A DNA stretch of 64,000 nt from Hymenobacter nivis (GTDB lineage Bacteria > Bacteroidota > Bacteroidia > Cytophagales > Hymenobacteraceae), in the NCBI RefSeq assembly GCF_006439025.1, contig NZ_RCYZ01000003.1:374127-438126 (forward strand), in the 5' to 3' direction. The translations under genes were made by a program, and so were the position numbers. A model generated the notes under the pieces. The model saw only the letters and a program-made list of their open reading frames with translations. It was not told the DNA's origin and did not search any database. Positions 52,828 to 60,863 of the stretch are shown one piece after another. Position 1 is the stretch's first letter. Each line of letters begins with the position of its first letter.

Positions 52828-53337
52828 ATGAAACGCATCGGCCTGCTCTCCGACACCCACGGCTATTTCGACGAGCGCATCGCGCACCACCTACGCGACT
52901 GCGACGAGATTTGGCACGCCGGCGACTTCGGCAGCGCCGCCGTGGTGGGGGCCCTGGAGGTGCTGGCGCCGGTGTTCCGGGGCGTGTACGGCAACATCGA
53001 CGGGGCCGACGTGCGCCGCACCGAGCCCCTGGTGCAGGATTTTGTGGTCGAGGGCCTGCGCGTGCTCATCACCCACATCGGCGGCTACCCGGGCCACTAC
53101 GCCCCGGCGGCCCGCCCCCTGCTCGACGCCGCCCGGCCCGGCCTGTTCGTCACGGGCCACTCGCACATTTTGCGCGTGATGCCCGATAAGGGCCGCGGCC
53201 TGCTGCACCTCAACCCCGGCGCGGCCGGCCGCCACGGCTTCCACCAGGTGCGCACGCTGCTGCGCTTCGGCATCGACGCCGGCAAAGTGGTGGACTTGCA
53301 GGCCGTGGAACTGGGCAAGCGCGGGGCCCTGGAGTAG
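52828..53337 (+). CDS. YfcE/MJ0936-type metallophosphoesterase
   Basis: 169-aa calcineurin-like phosphodiesterase with a two-metal site. Motifs: SDTHG (residues 8-12), HAGDFG near 30, YGNIDG near 55, THIGGYPGH near 83 and TGHSHI near 110, with NPGAAG following. These cover all metal ligands. The physiological substrate is unknown. The stop codon lies inside the first unit of an 18-bp tandem repeat, so the C-terminal RGALE derives from that repeat. Confidence 0.92.
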   Translation: MKRIGLLSDTHGYFDERIAHHLRDCDEIWHAGDFGSAAVVGALEVLAPVFRGVYGNIDGADVRRTEPLVQDFVVEGLRVLITHIGGYPGHYAPAARPLLDAARPGLFVTGHSHILRVMPDKGRGLLHLNPGAAGRHGFHQVRTLLRFGIDAGKVVDLQAVELGKRGALE

Positions 53338-53400
53338 CGCGGGGCCCTGGAGTAGCGCGGGGCCCTGGAGTAGCGCGGGGCCCTGGAGTAGCGCGGGGCC
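53319..53400 (+). repeat. 18-bp tandem repeat, four full copies plus a partial copy
   Basis: GCGCGGGGCCCTGGAGTA is repeated perfectly at 53319, 53337, 53355 and 53373, with a 10-bp partial copy to 53400. Each unit contains GGGCCC and, in the phosphoesterase frame, the codons for GALE then a TAG stop. Unit number can change without affecting the protein. Confidence 0.92.
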
Positions 53401-53432
53401 CCGGCCCGGCGGCTGGTGAGCGGGCCCGGGCG

Positions 53433-54094
53433 CTACTGTTTGGGCATTTTGGCCACGTCTTCCAAGGTTAGCGCTTTGTAAGGGGCCCCCAGGCTGGCGG
53501 CGTTTTCCTCCACCGTGGTTTTAAAACCGGCCTGCCGGCGGCGCTGGTTCACCTGCGCCGGGTTTTGGATGGGCCAGACGAAGGGCGGCTGGCCGTTGTA
53601 GCCAATCACCTGCGAGCCGTAGAGCTGCGCCTGGCCGGCGTGCTGCAACTGGCGGTCCAGCATCACGGCGTAGCGAAAAAAGGGCAGCTCGCCCTTTTCC
53701 GCGGCCGTTTTCATCATCGGCAAGTACTGGTCGATGAGCGCCGGGTTGTGCTGAATTACGTGCCACGCGGCCTCATTGGTGGGGGCCCCCACCAGCGAGG
53801 TGCCGGGGTAGCCGTACTGCTGCAAAATGGCTTGCGTGCGCCCCAGGTTGGTGGCGTCGGTGCGGCGCATCCGGTCCATGATGGTTGTGTTGAGTTCCGC
53901 CTTCGCCACGCCCAGCGCGGCGGCCAGCGAATCGGGGCGGCGGTTGAGGCGCGGGTCGAACAGCATGGCGCGGTAGCGTTGGTCCACCGCGTAAATGCTG
54001 TCCAGCTCGTGCTTGAGCCGGGGATTCAGGGCAGTCTGGGCCGCCGCCGCCAAGCCAACAAGCTGATTATAACAACGCAAAGGCCGTGTTTCAT
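53433..54094 (-). CDS. DUF6624-like secreted protein with frameshift in the signal peptide
   Basis: The mature part (about 205 residues; LKHELDSIYAVDQRYRAML near the N-terminus, AAWHVIQHNPALIDQYLPMM in the middle, FVWPIQNPAQVNQRRRQAGF near the end) matches the DUF6624 type. In its own frame there is no credible N-terminus. In the neighbouring frame, ATG 54094 begins MKHGLCVVIISLLA, a good signal peptide, and adding one A at 54052-54053 (plus strand) joins them as LLALAAAAQ. So one base is lost, by mutation or sequencing error. TACCTTGC, 4 nt before ATG 54094, supports that start. Confidence 0.7.
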
Positions 54095-54098
54095 GACC

Positions 54099-54106
54099 GC
54101 AAGGTA
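54099..54106 (-). promoter_or_regulatory. -7-like element TACCTTGC, 4 nt before ATG 54094
   Basis: Minus-strand TACCTTGC resembles TAnnTTTG (two late mismatches) and ends 4 nt before the signal-peptide start of the DUF6624 gene. Confidence 0.3.
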
Positions 54107-54290
54107 AGGAGCCGCGTGCGCCCGTAGCCCCCCGCGCTTGGGGCCCCCGGGTGCCCAGTCGGCCCGTCCGCACTCAGTTGGCAGCCACGCAGCAAAAGCA
54201 GATCTACTGCTACATAATCTTGGCTAATAGGGCAGTGGAGGTATTCCAACAAGCCCGGCGTAACGTTCTATAAAACCTGCTGGAAACGCA

Positions 54291-54325
54291 AAAAGCACCT
54301 GCCCCGGGTGGGGCAGGCGCTTTTT
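54291..54325 (-). terminator. Intrinsic terminator downstream of the LEA-like gene
   Basis: An 11-bp GC-rich stem (minus strand GCGCCTGCCCC with GGGGCAGGTGC, one G-T pair) with a short loop is followed by five T. It lies 28 bp past the stop of the 54354-54818 gene. Confidence 0.8.
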
Positions 54326-54353
54326 AAGATTAGCTGCTGCTTGGCGAAACGCC

Positions 54354-54818
54354 TTACAGGGAGATTTCGGGCTTGGGGTGCGTGCCTTCCTGGCCGTCGG
54401 CGTTCACGGGCTTGGTCACGGCGTCGGCGCTGTCGAAATCGGCAGCGTTTTCAGCGGTTTTGTCAGCGGGGGCGTCGGCGCCCACGGCGTGCTTCACGGT
54501 GTCCACCACGTTGCCGGCCACTTCTTTGGCTTTCTCCACCACGGCCGAGTGCGATACAGCGTCCACAGCGTCGCTCACGGCGTGCTTGGCTTTGTCCACC
54601 AGCGACTCGGGCTTGGCCTCTTTGGCCGCTTTCGGGGCTTTGGCATCAGCTTTGGCGGCCGGGGCAGCACCTTCGGGCGTAGCAAAACGGCTCTTCAGCT
54701 CGTCCAGGTCCACGTTTTTCAGCACCGGGGTACGGAGCAGGTTTTTGATGATGTGCTGCTTGTTGTTGGCGCGGGCAATGTTTTTGCGGTGCTTGCGCTT
54801 GAGGCGGGTAACGGACAT
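54354..54818 (-). CDS. Conserved hypothetical protein, basic N-terminus and LEA-like tail
   Basis: 154-aa soluble protein. The first 40 residues are very basic and look conserved (MSVTRLKRKHRKNIARANNK, HIIKNLLRTPVLKNVDLDEL), suggesting nucleic-acid or ribosome contact. Residues 50-125 are an Ala/Lys/Asp-rich amphipathic repeat (KAKHAVSDAVDAVSHS, KAKEVAGNVVDTVKHAVG) like LEA or histone-like tails; the end is acidic. I recall similar N-termini in other Cytophagales hypothetical proteins, but no function is known. Confidence 0.75.
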   Translation of the reverse strand: MSVTRLKRKHRKNIARANNKQHIIKNLLRTPVLKNVDLDELKSRFATPEGAAPAAKADAKAPKAAKEAKPESLVDKAKHAVSDAVDAVSHSAVVEKAKEVAGNVVDTVKHAVGADAPADKTAENAADFDSADAVTKPVNADGQEGTHPKPEISL

Positions 54819-54940
54819 GGTGCCGGGCGGTTAAGGTCTTATTGCTTAGGAAATGGAGGGCAAAAGTACGGCTTTAATTTGGAAAGTAAAAACGAGGGGC
54901 CATTTAAGCGGTTTGGGATGGGTGCCGGGGCCCTGCGGGC

Positions 54941-54948
54941 TACTTTTG
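54941..54948 (+). promoter_or_regulatory. -7 element TACTTTTG of the threonine aldolase gene
   Basis: An exact TAnnTTTG match 50 nt upstream of ATG 54999, giving a normal leader of about 45 nt. Confidence 0.45.
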
Positions 54949-54998
54949 CCCTGGGCCGCTGCCGGCCCGTTCCGTCGTTTTTTTCTGCTGCTCCCCCC

Positions 54999-56042
54999 AT
55001 GCCCGCCCCCGCCCTGCCCCTCGTCGACCTGCGCTCCGACACTGTGACGCGCCCCACCCCGGCCATGCTGGAAGCCATGTGGGGGGCCCCGGTGGGCGAC
55101 GACGTGTACGAAGAAGATCCCACCGTGGCCCGCCTCGAAGCCGCCACCGCCGCCCGCTTCGGCCTCGCAGCCGGCCTGTTTTGCCCCTCGGGCACCATGA
55201 CCAACCAGATTGCCATCAAGGCCCACACCGAGCCGCTGAGCGAAGTAATTTGCGAGCAAACGGCCCACGTGTACCTCTGGGAAGTGGGCGGCATCGCCTT
55301 CCACTCGGGGGCCAGCGTGGCGCTGCTACCCGGCGAGCGGGGCCGCGTCACGGCCGCGCAGGTGGAAGCCGCCATCCGGCCCACCAACATCCACTACCCC
55401 ACCACGCGCCTTATTTGCCTGGAAAACAGCCACAACCGCGGCGGCGGCAGTTGCTACGCCTGGCCCGAGCTGCTGGCCATTGCCGAGGTGGCGCGCCGCC
55501 ACCAGCTGCCGCTGCACCTCGACGGGGCCCGGGTGTTCAACGCCGCCGTGGCCACCGGCCAGCGCACGGAGGACTACGGCCAGCTCTTCGATTCCATTTC
55601 GGTGTGCCTGAGCAAGGGCCTGGGGGCCCCCGTGGGCTCGGTGCTGCTGGGCTCGGCGGCGTTCATCCAAAAGTGCAAGCGGCTGCGCAAGGCCTTCGGG
55701 GGCGGGTGGCGGCAGGCCGGCTACCTGGCCGCGGCGGGCCTCTACGCCCTCGAGCACCACGTGGCCCGCCTCGCCGACGACCACGCCCGCGCCGCCCGCC
55801 TCGCCGGGGCCCTGGCCCGCCAGCCCTACGTGGCAGAGGTGCTGGCCCCGGAAACCAACCTCGTCATTTTCCGCCTCCACGAGGCCCTGCCCACCGCCAC
55901 CTTCCTGGCGCATTTGGAAGCCCACGGCATCAAGGCCAGCGAGTTTGGGCCCCAGTGGGTGCGCTTCGTGACGCACCTCGACGTGGACGATGCCGGCCTG
56001 GCCCGCGTGGAAGCAGCGCTGCTGTCGGCAGCAAAGAATTAG
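54999..56042 (+). CDS. ltaE: Low-specificity threonine aldolase
   Basis: PLP enzyme splitting threonine and allo-threonine into glycine and acetaldehyde. 347 aa, fold type I. It opens with DLRSDTVTRPTPAMLEAM and has GDDVYEEDPTV near 33, FCPSGTMTNQIA near 60, HLDGARVFNA near 175 and the PLP lysine in CLSKGLGAPVG near 206. The length and all motifs fit LtaE. The long open frame upstream is not coding. Its 3' flank is a long palindromic repeat. Confidence 0.95.
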   Translation: MPAPALPLVDLRSDTVTRPTPAMLEAMWGAPVGDDVYEEDPTVARLEAATAARFGLAAGLFCPSGTMTNQIAIKAHTEPLSEVICEQTAHVYLWEVGGIAFHSGASVALLPGERGRVTAAQVEAAIRPTNIHYPTTRLICLENSHNRGGGSCYAWPELLAIAEVARRHQLPLHLDGARVFNAAVATGQRTEDYGQLFDSISVCLSKGLGAPVGSVLLGSAAFIQKCKRLRKAFGGGWRQAGYLAAAGLYALEHHVARLADDHARAARLAGALARQPYVAEVLAPETNLVIFRLHEALPTATFLAHLEAHGIKASEFGPQWVRFVTHLDVDDAGLARVEAALLSAAKN

Positions 56043-56047
56043 TCCTC

Positions 56048-56177
56048 TGTCATCCTGCGCATCAAGCAGAAACAAAGGACTTGGGGACAATGAAACGGTT
56101 TGTAGTAAACCATTAATTAATGCAAACCGCGCAACGGTGAGAAGGTCCTTCATCTCTGCTTGATGCGCAGAATGACA
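56048..56177. repeat. 130-bp palindromic repeat, 23-bp arms
   Basis: 56048-56070 (TGTCATCCTGCGCATCAAGC...) pairs with 56155-56177 with one mismatch. The inner region is AT-richer and also partly self-complementary (AAAGGACTTG and AAGGTCCTT). It lies between the threonine aldolase gene and the antiporter gene. Confidence 0.75.
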
Positions 56178-56219
56178 AAACCTTCGCCGATTCACCACCT
56201 CGCCAACTCACTCATTTGA

Positions 56220-57488
56220 ATGGAATTATACAACGCCCTGGCCCTGCTGCTGACAACAGCGGCGGCATTTGCTTACCTCAACCAGCGCTTTTTGCGGATG
56301 CCGCCGGCCATCGGGCTGATGGTGCTGGGGCTGGCGGCCTCGCTGGCGCTGGTGGGCCTGGCGCGCTTCCAGTACGCGCCGGTGCTGCACTTGGCGCAGG
56401 TGGTGCAGAAGCTCGACTTTAGCACCCTGGTGGTGCAGGTGATGCTGGGCTTCCTGCTCTTTGCCGGCTCGCTGCACGTGGACACGCGCCGGCTGGGGGC
56501 CCTGCGCGGGGCGGTGGGCCTGATGGCCACCCTGGGCACGCTCCTGAGCACGGGCGTGGTGGGCGGGGCCATGTACCTGCTGCTGCCGCTGTTTGGGCTG
56601 CCCACGCCGTTCATCTACTGCCTGGTGTTCGGGTCCCTCATTTCGCCCACCGACCCCGTCGCGGTGCTCAGCATCCTCACCAAGGCCAACATCGACAAGC
56701 CCTTGGAAACCAAGATTGTGGGCGAGTCGCTGTTCAACGACGGCGTGGGCCTGGTGCTGTTTGTGGTGACGCTGGAAGTGGCCACCGTGGGGCCCCAGGA
56801 TTTTTCGGTGGGCCACGCCCTGCGGCTGTTTGCGCAGGAGGCCCTGGGCGGGCTGGCCCTGGGCACGGCCCTGGGCCTGGGCGGGGCCTGGCTGCTGCGC
56901 AGCATCAACCACTACCAAACGGAGGTGCTCATTACCCTCGGGCTGGTGGCCGGCGGCACGGCCCTGGCTTCGGCCCTGCACACCTCGGGGCCCCTGGCCA
57001 TGGTGATGGCCGGCCTGCTGGTGGGCCACCTCAGCCGCACCCGCGGCGTGCTCTCAGACATGTCGCAGGACTACGTGGACAAGTTTTGGGAGCTGCTCGA
57101 CGAGGTGCTGAACGCGCTGCTTTTCGTGCTCATGGGCCTGGAGGCGCTGGTGCTCGACATCAGTACCCCCACGCTGCTGGCGGGGCTAGCGGCCGTGGCG
57201 GTGGTGCTGACGGCGCGCACCGTGGCGGTGTTCGTGCCGCTGCGAATTTTGCGCATTGGGGCGGCGTTTCCTGAAAACGACGGCAGCTTCCCGGTGCTGG
57301 TGTGGGGGGGGCTGCGCGGGGGCCTCTCGGTGGCGCTGGCCCTGAGCCTGCCCGCCACCCTGCCGCGCGAGCTGCTGGTGGGCCTCACCTACGTGGTGGT
57401 GGTGTTCAGCATCGTCGGCCAGGGCCTCACCATCGGGCCCCTGGTGCGGCGCCTGGGCCTAAGCCGGCCCGCACCCGGGGGCCACTAG
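56220..57488 (+). CDS. CPA1 family sodium:proton antiporter (NhaP-type)
   Basis: 422-aa inner-membrane antiporter with about 12 helices. Ion-binding motifs are SPTDPVAVLSILTKAN near residue 142 and GESLFNDGVGLVLFVVTLE near 168. HTSGPLAMVMAGLLVGH near 258 and WGGLRGGLSVALALSLP near 362 are also conserved. Unlike the antiporter at 17390 it lacks a long cytoplasmic tail. It ends in a terminator whose stem starts inside the last codons. Confidence 0.94.
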   Translation: MELYNALALLLTTAAAFAYLNQRFLRMPPAIGLMVLGLAASLALVGLARFQYAPVLHLAQVVQKLDFSTLVVQVMLGFLLFAGSLHVDTRRLGALRGAVGLMATLGTLLSTGVVGGAMYLLLPLFGLPTPFIYCLVFGSLISPTDPVAVLSILTKANIDKPLETKIVGESLFNDGVGLVLFVVTLEVATVGPQDFSVGHALRLFAQEALGGLALGTALGLGGAWLLRSINHYQTEVLITLGLVAGGTALASALHTSGPLAMVMAGLLVGHLSRTRGVLSDMSQDYVDKFWELLDEVLNALLFVLMGLEALVLDISTPTLLAGLAAVAVVLTARTVAVFVPLRILRIGAAFPENDGSFPVLVWGGLRGGLSVALALSLPATLPRELLVGLTYVVVVFSIVGQGLTIGPLVRRLGLSRPAPGGH

Positions 57489-57511
57489 GGGCGCGGGGCC
57501 GGCCGTTTTTT
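57463..57511 (+). terminator. Intrinsic terminator of the CPA1 gene
   Basis: GCCGGCCCGCACCC (57463-57476) pairs with GGGGCGCGGGGCCGGC (57488-57503) and is followed by T-runs to 57511. The upstream arm lies within the coding sequence. Confidence 0.6.
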
Positions 57512-57517
57512 CTTCAC

Positions 57518-57602
57518 AGCCGTTAACCAAGCAGTTCGACGACGTTGATTATGCGGCGAATACGGCGTAATCGACTGGTTTATTGAGCGAACGCTAACGG
57601 CT
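57518..57602. repeat. Imperfect intergenic palindrome
   Basis: AGCCGTTA (57518-57525) and TAACGGCT (57595-57602) enclose an inner imperfect palindrome (GATTATGCGG and CGGCGTAATC). It fills most of the gap before the phosphatase gene. Confidence 0.45.
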
Positions 57603-57639
57603 ATCCGCTAATAGCCAACAGCTCATTCTTTAAGGCTGC

Positions 57640-58296
57640 ATGGATTTATTTGTTATCGGCGATGTGCACGGGTGCTTCCACACGTTCAATGCCCTACTGC
57701 GGCACTGGCGGCCGGCCACCGAGCGCCTCGTGCAGGTAGGCGACCTCGTAGACCGCGGTACCGACAGCCCGGGCGTGGTGGAGCTGGCCCGCCAGCTCCA
57801 GCAGCACGACCCCGAAAACGCCGTTTTTATCCTGGGCAACCACGATTGGGGCATGGCCCAGCACCTGGGCCCCGCCGGGCCCCTGCCCGAGTGGCTGGGC
57901 TGGGGCGGGCGCGAAACCCTGCACCAGTACCGCACCCGCCACCCGTCCTGGCTGGGGCCCCACACGGCCTGGCTGGCCGAGCGCCCCGCCTTTTGGGAAA
58001 GCGACCACCTGCTGCTCTCGCACGCCGGCCGGGCCGATACCGCCTTCCCCTTCGACCCCACCAACCCCGACGGCTCGCTCTGGCGCCGGGGGCCCCTGCT
58101 GAACCTGGGCAAGCTGCAAGTGGTGGGCCACACCCCCACCGCCGACGGCCGCCCCCGCTTCGATGCCGCCGCCCAGGCCCTGTACCTCGACACGGGGGCC
58201 TACCGCGGCCAGGCCCTCACCGGCGTGCGCCTCAGCGCCACGGGCGAGGTGCTGGAAATCATCTCCTTGCCCACCGACCCGCGCGACCTCAGTTAA
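57640..58296 (+). CDS. PrpA/ApaH-like metallophosphoesterase (serine/threonine phosphatase family)
   Basis: 218-aa PPP-family enzyme. Motifs are complete: GDVHGCF (residues 7-13), GDLVDRGTDS near 34, LGNHDWGM near 65, LLLSHAGRAD near 127 and VGHTPTADGRPRF near 165. These supply the two-metal site. Relatives dephosphorylate proteins or diadenosine tetraphosphate, and the substrate is undetermined. A 17-bp hairpin follows the stop. Confidence 0.9.
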   Translation: MDLFVIGDVHGCFHTFNALLRHWRPATERLVQVGDLVDRGTDSPGVVELARQLQQHDPENAVFILGNHDWGMAQHLGPAGPLPEWLGWGGRETLHQYRTRHPSWLGPHTAWLAERPAFWESDHLLLSHAGRADTAFPFDPTNPDGSLWRRGPLLNLGKLQVVGHTPTADGRPRFDAAAQALYLDTGAYRGQALTGVRLSATGEVLEIISLPTDPRDLS

Positions 58297-58300
58297 AAGT

Positions 58301-58349
58301 TAAGGGTTAAAAGTGAACCGGCCGGCCCTGTTTTCACTTTTAACCCTTA
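58301..58349. repeat. AT-rich hairpin, perfect 17-bp arms
   Basis: TAAGGGTTAAAAGTGAA (58301-58317) pairs perfectly with 58333-58349 around a 15-nt GC-rich loop. It begins 4 nt after the phosphatase stop and ends 18 nt before the glycosylase start. It may act as a terminator or message-stability element; there is no T-run. Confidence 0.7.
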
Positions 58350-58367
58350 GCTTTATAACTCCCCAAA

Positions 58368-59003
58368 ATGCCCCAAACCGCTGCCCTTCAGCACCTGAGC
58401 GCCGCCGATGCGGTGCTGGCCGCCCTCATTGCCCGGGGCCCTGCCATTACGCCCCGCGCCCACGAAGACCTATACCTGGCCCTGCTGCGCGCCATCGTCA
58501 GCCAGCAGATTTCGACCAAGGCGGCGGCGGCCATCTGGGGGCGGTTCACGTCGTTGTTTAAGCCCGAGGGCTACCCCGAGCCGCGCATCTTGCTGGAAAT
58601 GAGCGAGGACGACCTACGCCAGGTGGGCCTCTCGCGCCAGAAGGCCGGCTACCTCCGCGCCATTGCCGAATACAACGAGCGCGGCCTGCTCGACTACGAG
58701 CACCTCACCAGCCTTAGCGAGGAGGCTTTCACCCAGCACCTGACGGCCATCCGGGGCGTGGGGCGCTGGACGGCCCAGATGCTGCAAATGTTCGCCCTCG
58801 ACCAGCCCGACGTGTTTGCCGAAGGCGACCTGGGCATCCAAAATGCCATGCGCCGCCACTACGGCCTCGAAACCACCGGCCGGGCCCTGCAAAAGGAGAT
58901 GCTGGCCCGCGCCGAAGCCTGGCGCCCCTACCGCTCCCTGGCTTGCAAGTACCTCTGGCAGAGCCTCGACCAAAAAGGCGAGTTGGAGCCGCTAACGAAG
59001 TAG
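58368..59003 (+). CDS. DNA-3-methyladenine glycosylase II (AlkA-type HhH-GPD)
   Basis: 211-aa base-excision repair glycosylase removing alkylated bases. Helix-hairpin-helix: LTAIRGVGRWTAQM near residue 122, with the catalytic Asp in FAEGDLGIQNAM near 147. LLRAIVSQQISTKAAAAIWG near 38 is the family core. It lacks the extra N-terminal domain of Escherichia coli AlkA, as is normal for Bacteroidota and yeast MAG-type enzymes. No iron-sulfur Cys loop is present, which excludes MutY and Nth. Confidence 0.93.
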   Translation: MPQTAALQHLSAADAVLAALIARGPAITPRAHEDLYLALLRAIVSQQISTKAAAAIWGRFTSLFKPEGYPEPRILLEMSEDDLRQVGLSRQKAGYLRAIAEYNERGLLDYEHLTSLSEEAFTQHLTAIRGVGRWTAQMLQMFALDQPDVFAEGDLGIQNAMRRHYGLETTGRALQKEMLARAEAWRPYRSLACKYLWQSLDQKGELEPLTK

Positions 59004-59114
59004 CCGCCGCCCAAACGCGCCGTAAGCCGTTGTGCAGGCGGCCGCTAGCAGGGCCCCAGGCTTGAGTGCCTTACCAGTGGCCGCCTTACACGGGCAGCCC
59101 CAAATTTCCAGGCC

Positions 59115-59657
59115 TTAGTCGCGGCCCGTCAGCTCTACTTTTTCTACGCATTTGTAGAGGCTACCCTTCTTCTGCATGATGCCGATGTTGTTGATGTTCA
59201 GGCGCATGTTGTAGGTACTCTCGTTCAGGAATTGCAATACGGGGCCCAGGGTTTCGGGCGTGGTGTCGTGCAGGGCCAGCGAGAGGTGGGGCAGCCAGCG
59301 CGAGGGCGAGTTGAAGCGGTCGGTGCCCTTGCAGAGCGGCTGCGTCACGTCGAGCACGCGCTGGTGGATGTGGTTGAGGTCGAACGAGCGCAGCACGGGG
59401 ATGTATACCACCGGCTTGGGCCCCGGGAAGATGCCGATGCCAGTGGTATAGGCCGAAAACGGCGGCGTGGTGGCTGCCACCTCGGCCAGCGAGTTGCGGA
59501 GGGTTTCGATGCTGCGCACCGCTGCCAGCATGAAGGTGAAGTGCGGGGCGGGCGTGGCTTGCACGGCCTTCAGGCCAAACTTGGCTTCGAGCTCGGCAAT
59601 GATTTTGTTGACCCGCTGGGCATTGCGCGGGTGCAGCATGGACGTGATGGCGAGCAT
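59115..59657 (-). CDS. 2H phosphoesterase superfamily protein (2'-5' RNA ligase-like)
   Basis: 180-aa protein with the two His motifs that define the superfamily: PHFTFM near residue 39 and PHLSLAL near 126, separated by about 85 residues as usual. Members act as cyclic phosphodiesterases on RNA ends or nucleotides. ATG 59657 (MLAITSM) is preferred; TTG 59669 would add four residues. It lies 45 bp downstream of a lipoprotein gene on the same strand. Confidence 0.82.
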   Translation of the reverse strand: MLAITSMLHPRNAQRVNKIIAELEAKFGLKAVQATPAPHFTFMLAAVRSIETLRNSLAEVAATTPPFSAYTTGIGIFPGPKPVVYIPVLRSFDLNHIHQRVLDVTQPLCKGTDRFNSPSRWLPHLSLALHDTTPETLGPVLQFLNESTYNMRLNINNIGIMQKKGSLYKCVEKVELTGRD

Positions 59658-59702
59658 TGCGGCGGGCAAAAAGGCGAACGAAAACCAGGGGCCCTGGGGC
59701 CC

Positions 59703-60728
59703 CTACTGGAACCGCAGCCGGGCGATGGTGAACTGGCTCACCGGCGGCTGTTGGTTGGTTTGCAGGGCGTTGAGGTTGGAATAGAGCACGTAGCCGTCGG
59801 TGCCGGTGCGGGCGGCCAGGGTGGTGGGGTACTGCGGCGGGGTGGCGAAGGTACCGCTGAGCGCGGCCGCGCCCCAGGCGTTGGCGGTGGTGAGGCGCTG
59901 CACCTTGGCCTGGGCGTTGGTGCTCACTTGCAGCGTGTTGTTGTCTTGCAGGCGCATGCCGTCGGCCCCGGTCAGGTTCAGGCCGGTGGTCGTCACGCGG
60001 GAAAAAGTCGTGGGGTCACTGAGGGGCACCTTGAATAGGGCCCCCTCGTCGGACTTGGCCACCAGCAGGTAGCCATCGGGGTGGTACACGATGCCGTTGA
60101 GGCCAAACGTGCCGGCCGGTGCCACGAACTGAGAGTTGTTGAGCAGCACCGTGGCATTGCCCTGCAGGTCTACTTTATAGATAATGGGCGCGAAGCTGTC
60201 GGTTACATAGGCGTTGCCTTGGGCATCCACGGCAATGTCGTTAGCGAAGTGGTTGAGGGCGGGCAACAAAGCCCCCAGGTCCACGGAGCGCACCAGCTGG
60301 CCGTTGTCGCGGTTGAAGATGGCCAAGCGTGCGAGTTTACGCAGCGTGGCCGCGCTGGTACGGGCGGTGTTGTAGCCGGGGTCCGACACGGCCACCAGCA
60401 GGCGGTTGCGGCCGGCGTCCAGGTTCAGGCCAATGCTCGACACCAAGGCGGCGTCGGTGGCAAATTCGGTGTAGGTGCCGTTGTCGGCCACGGCCCCCAC
60501 GGTGCCCGCGGTTTGCGAGCTGACCAGAAAGCGGCTGCCGGCGGCGTCGTACTGCACGCCCTCGGGATAAACGGCCGACTTGGTGAAAACCACCGTCTCG
60601 GGGGCCTCGGGCGGGGCCAGGGCAATGTCGTTTTTGGAGCAGGCGGCCAGGGCCAGCAGGCCAGCCAGCGGGGCCAGGCGGCGGGCGGGGGCCCTAAAAG
60701 CAGCGGTAAGGAAGGGGCGAGCGGGCAT
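59703..60728 (-). CDS. Lipoprotein with SMP-30/NHL-type beta-propeller
   Basis: 341-aa lipoprotein. The signal peptide ends in the lipobox LAAC (Cys near residue 29). The mature protein has repeated propeller blades: YPEGVQYDAAGSRFLVSS near 53, NDIAVDAQGNAYVTDSFAP near 162, GLNGIVYHPDGYLLVAKSDE near 206 and TGADGMRLQDNN near 250. These resemble SMP-30/gluconolactonase/NHL domains. Catalytic metal residues cannot be assigned with confidence. ATG 60728 is the signal-peptide start. Confidence 0.82.
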   Translation of the reverse strand: MPARPFLTAAFRAPARRLAPLAGLLALAACSKNDIALAPPEAPETVVFTKSAVYPEGVQYDAAGSRFLVSSQTAGTVGAVADNGTYTEFATDAALVSSIGLNLDAGRNRLLVAVSDPGYNTARTSAATLRKLARLAIFNRDNGQLVRSVDLGALLPALNHFANDIAVDAQGNAYVTDSFAPIIYKVDLQGNATVLLNNSQFVAPAGTFGLNGIVYHPDGYLLVAKSDEGALFKVPLSDPTTFSRVTTTGLNLTGADGMRLQDNNTLQVSTNAQAKVQRLTTANAWGAAALSGTFATPPQYPTTLAARTGTDGYVLYSNLNALQTNQQPPVSQFTIARLRFQ

Positions 60729-60834
60729 GAACTGGGGATGATTGCAACAGTAGATGGGTTGCCATACGCCCCGGCGCGGGGCGCGGTTGTGCGGCCGGGG
60801 CCCCGGGGCGGTAGCGGCCGGGCCCCGTGTGCCG

Positions 60835-60842
60835 TACCTTTG
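60835..60842 (+). promoter_or_regulatory. -7 element TACCTTTG of the ABC-F gene
   Basis: An exact TAnnTTTG match 21 nt before ATG 60864, predicting a short leader of about 15 nt. Confidence 0.5.
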
Positions 60843-60863
60843 CCCTTCAATACGCCGCACCCG

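Noticed and set aside
60081..60863. Upstream extension of the ABC-F frame to 897 aa
   Set aside because: It overlaps the lipoprotein gene on the other strand, and the family start MISISDLDFHF is at 60864 with a -7 box just before it.
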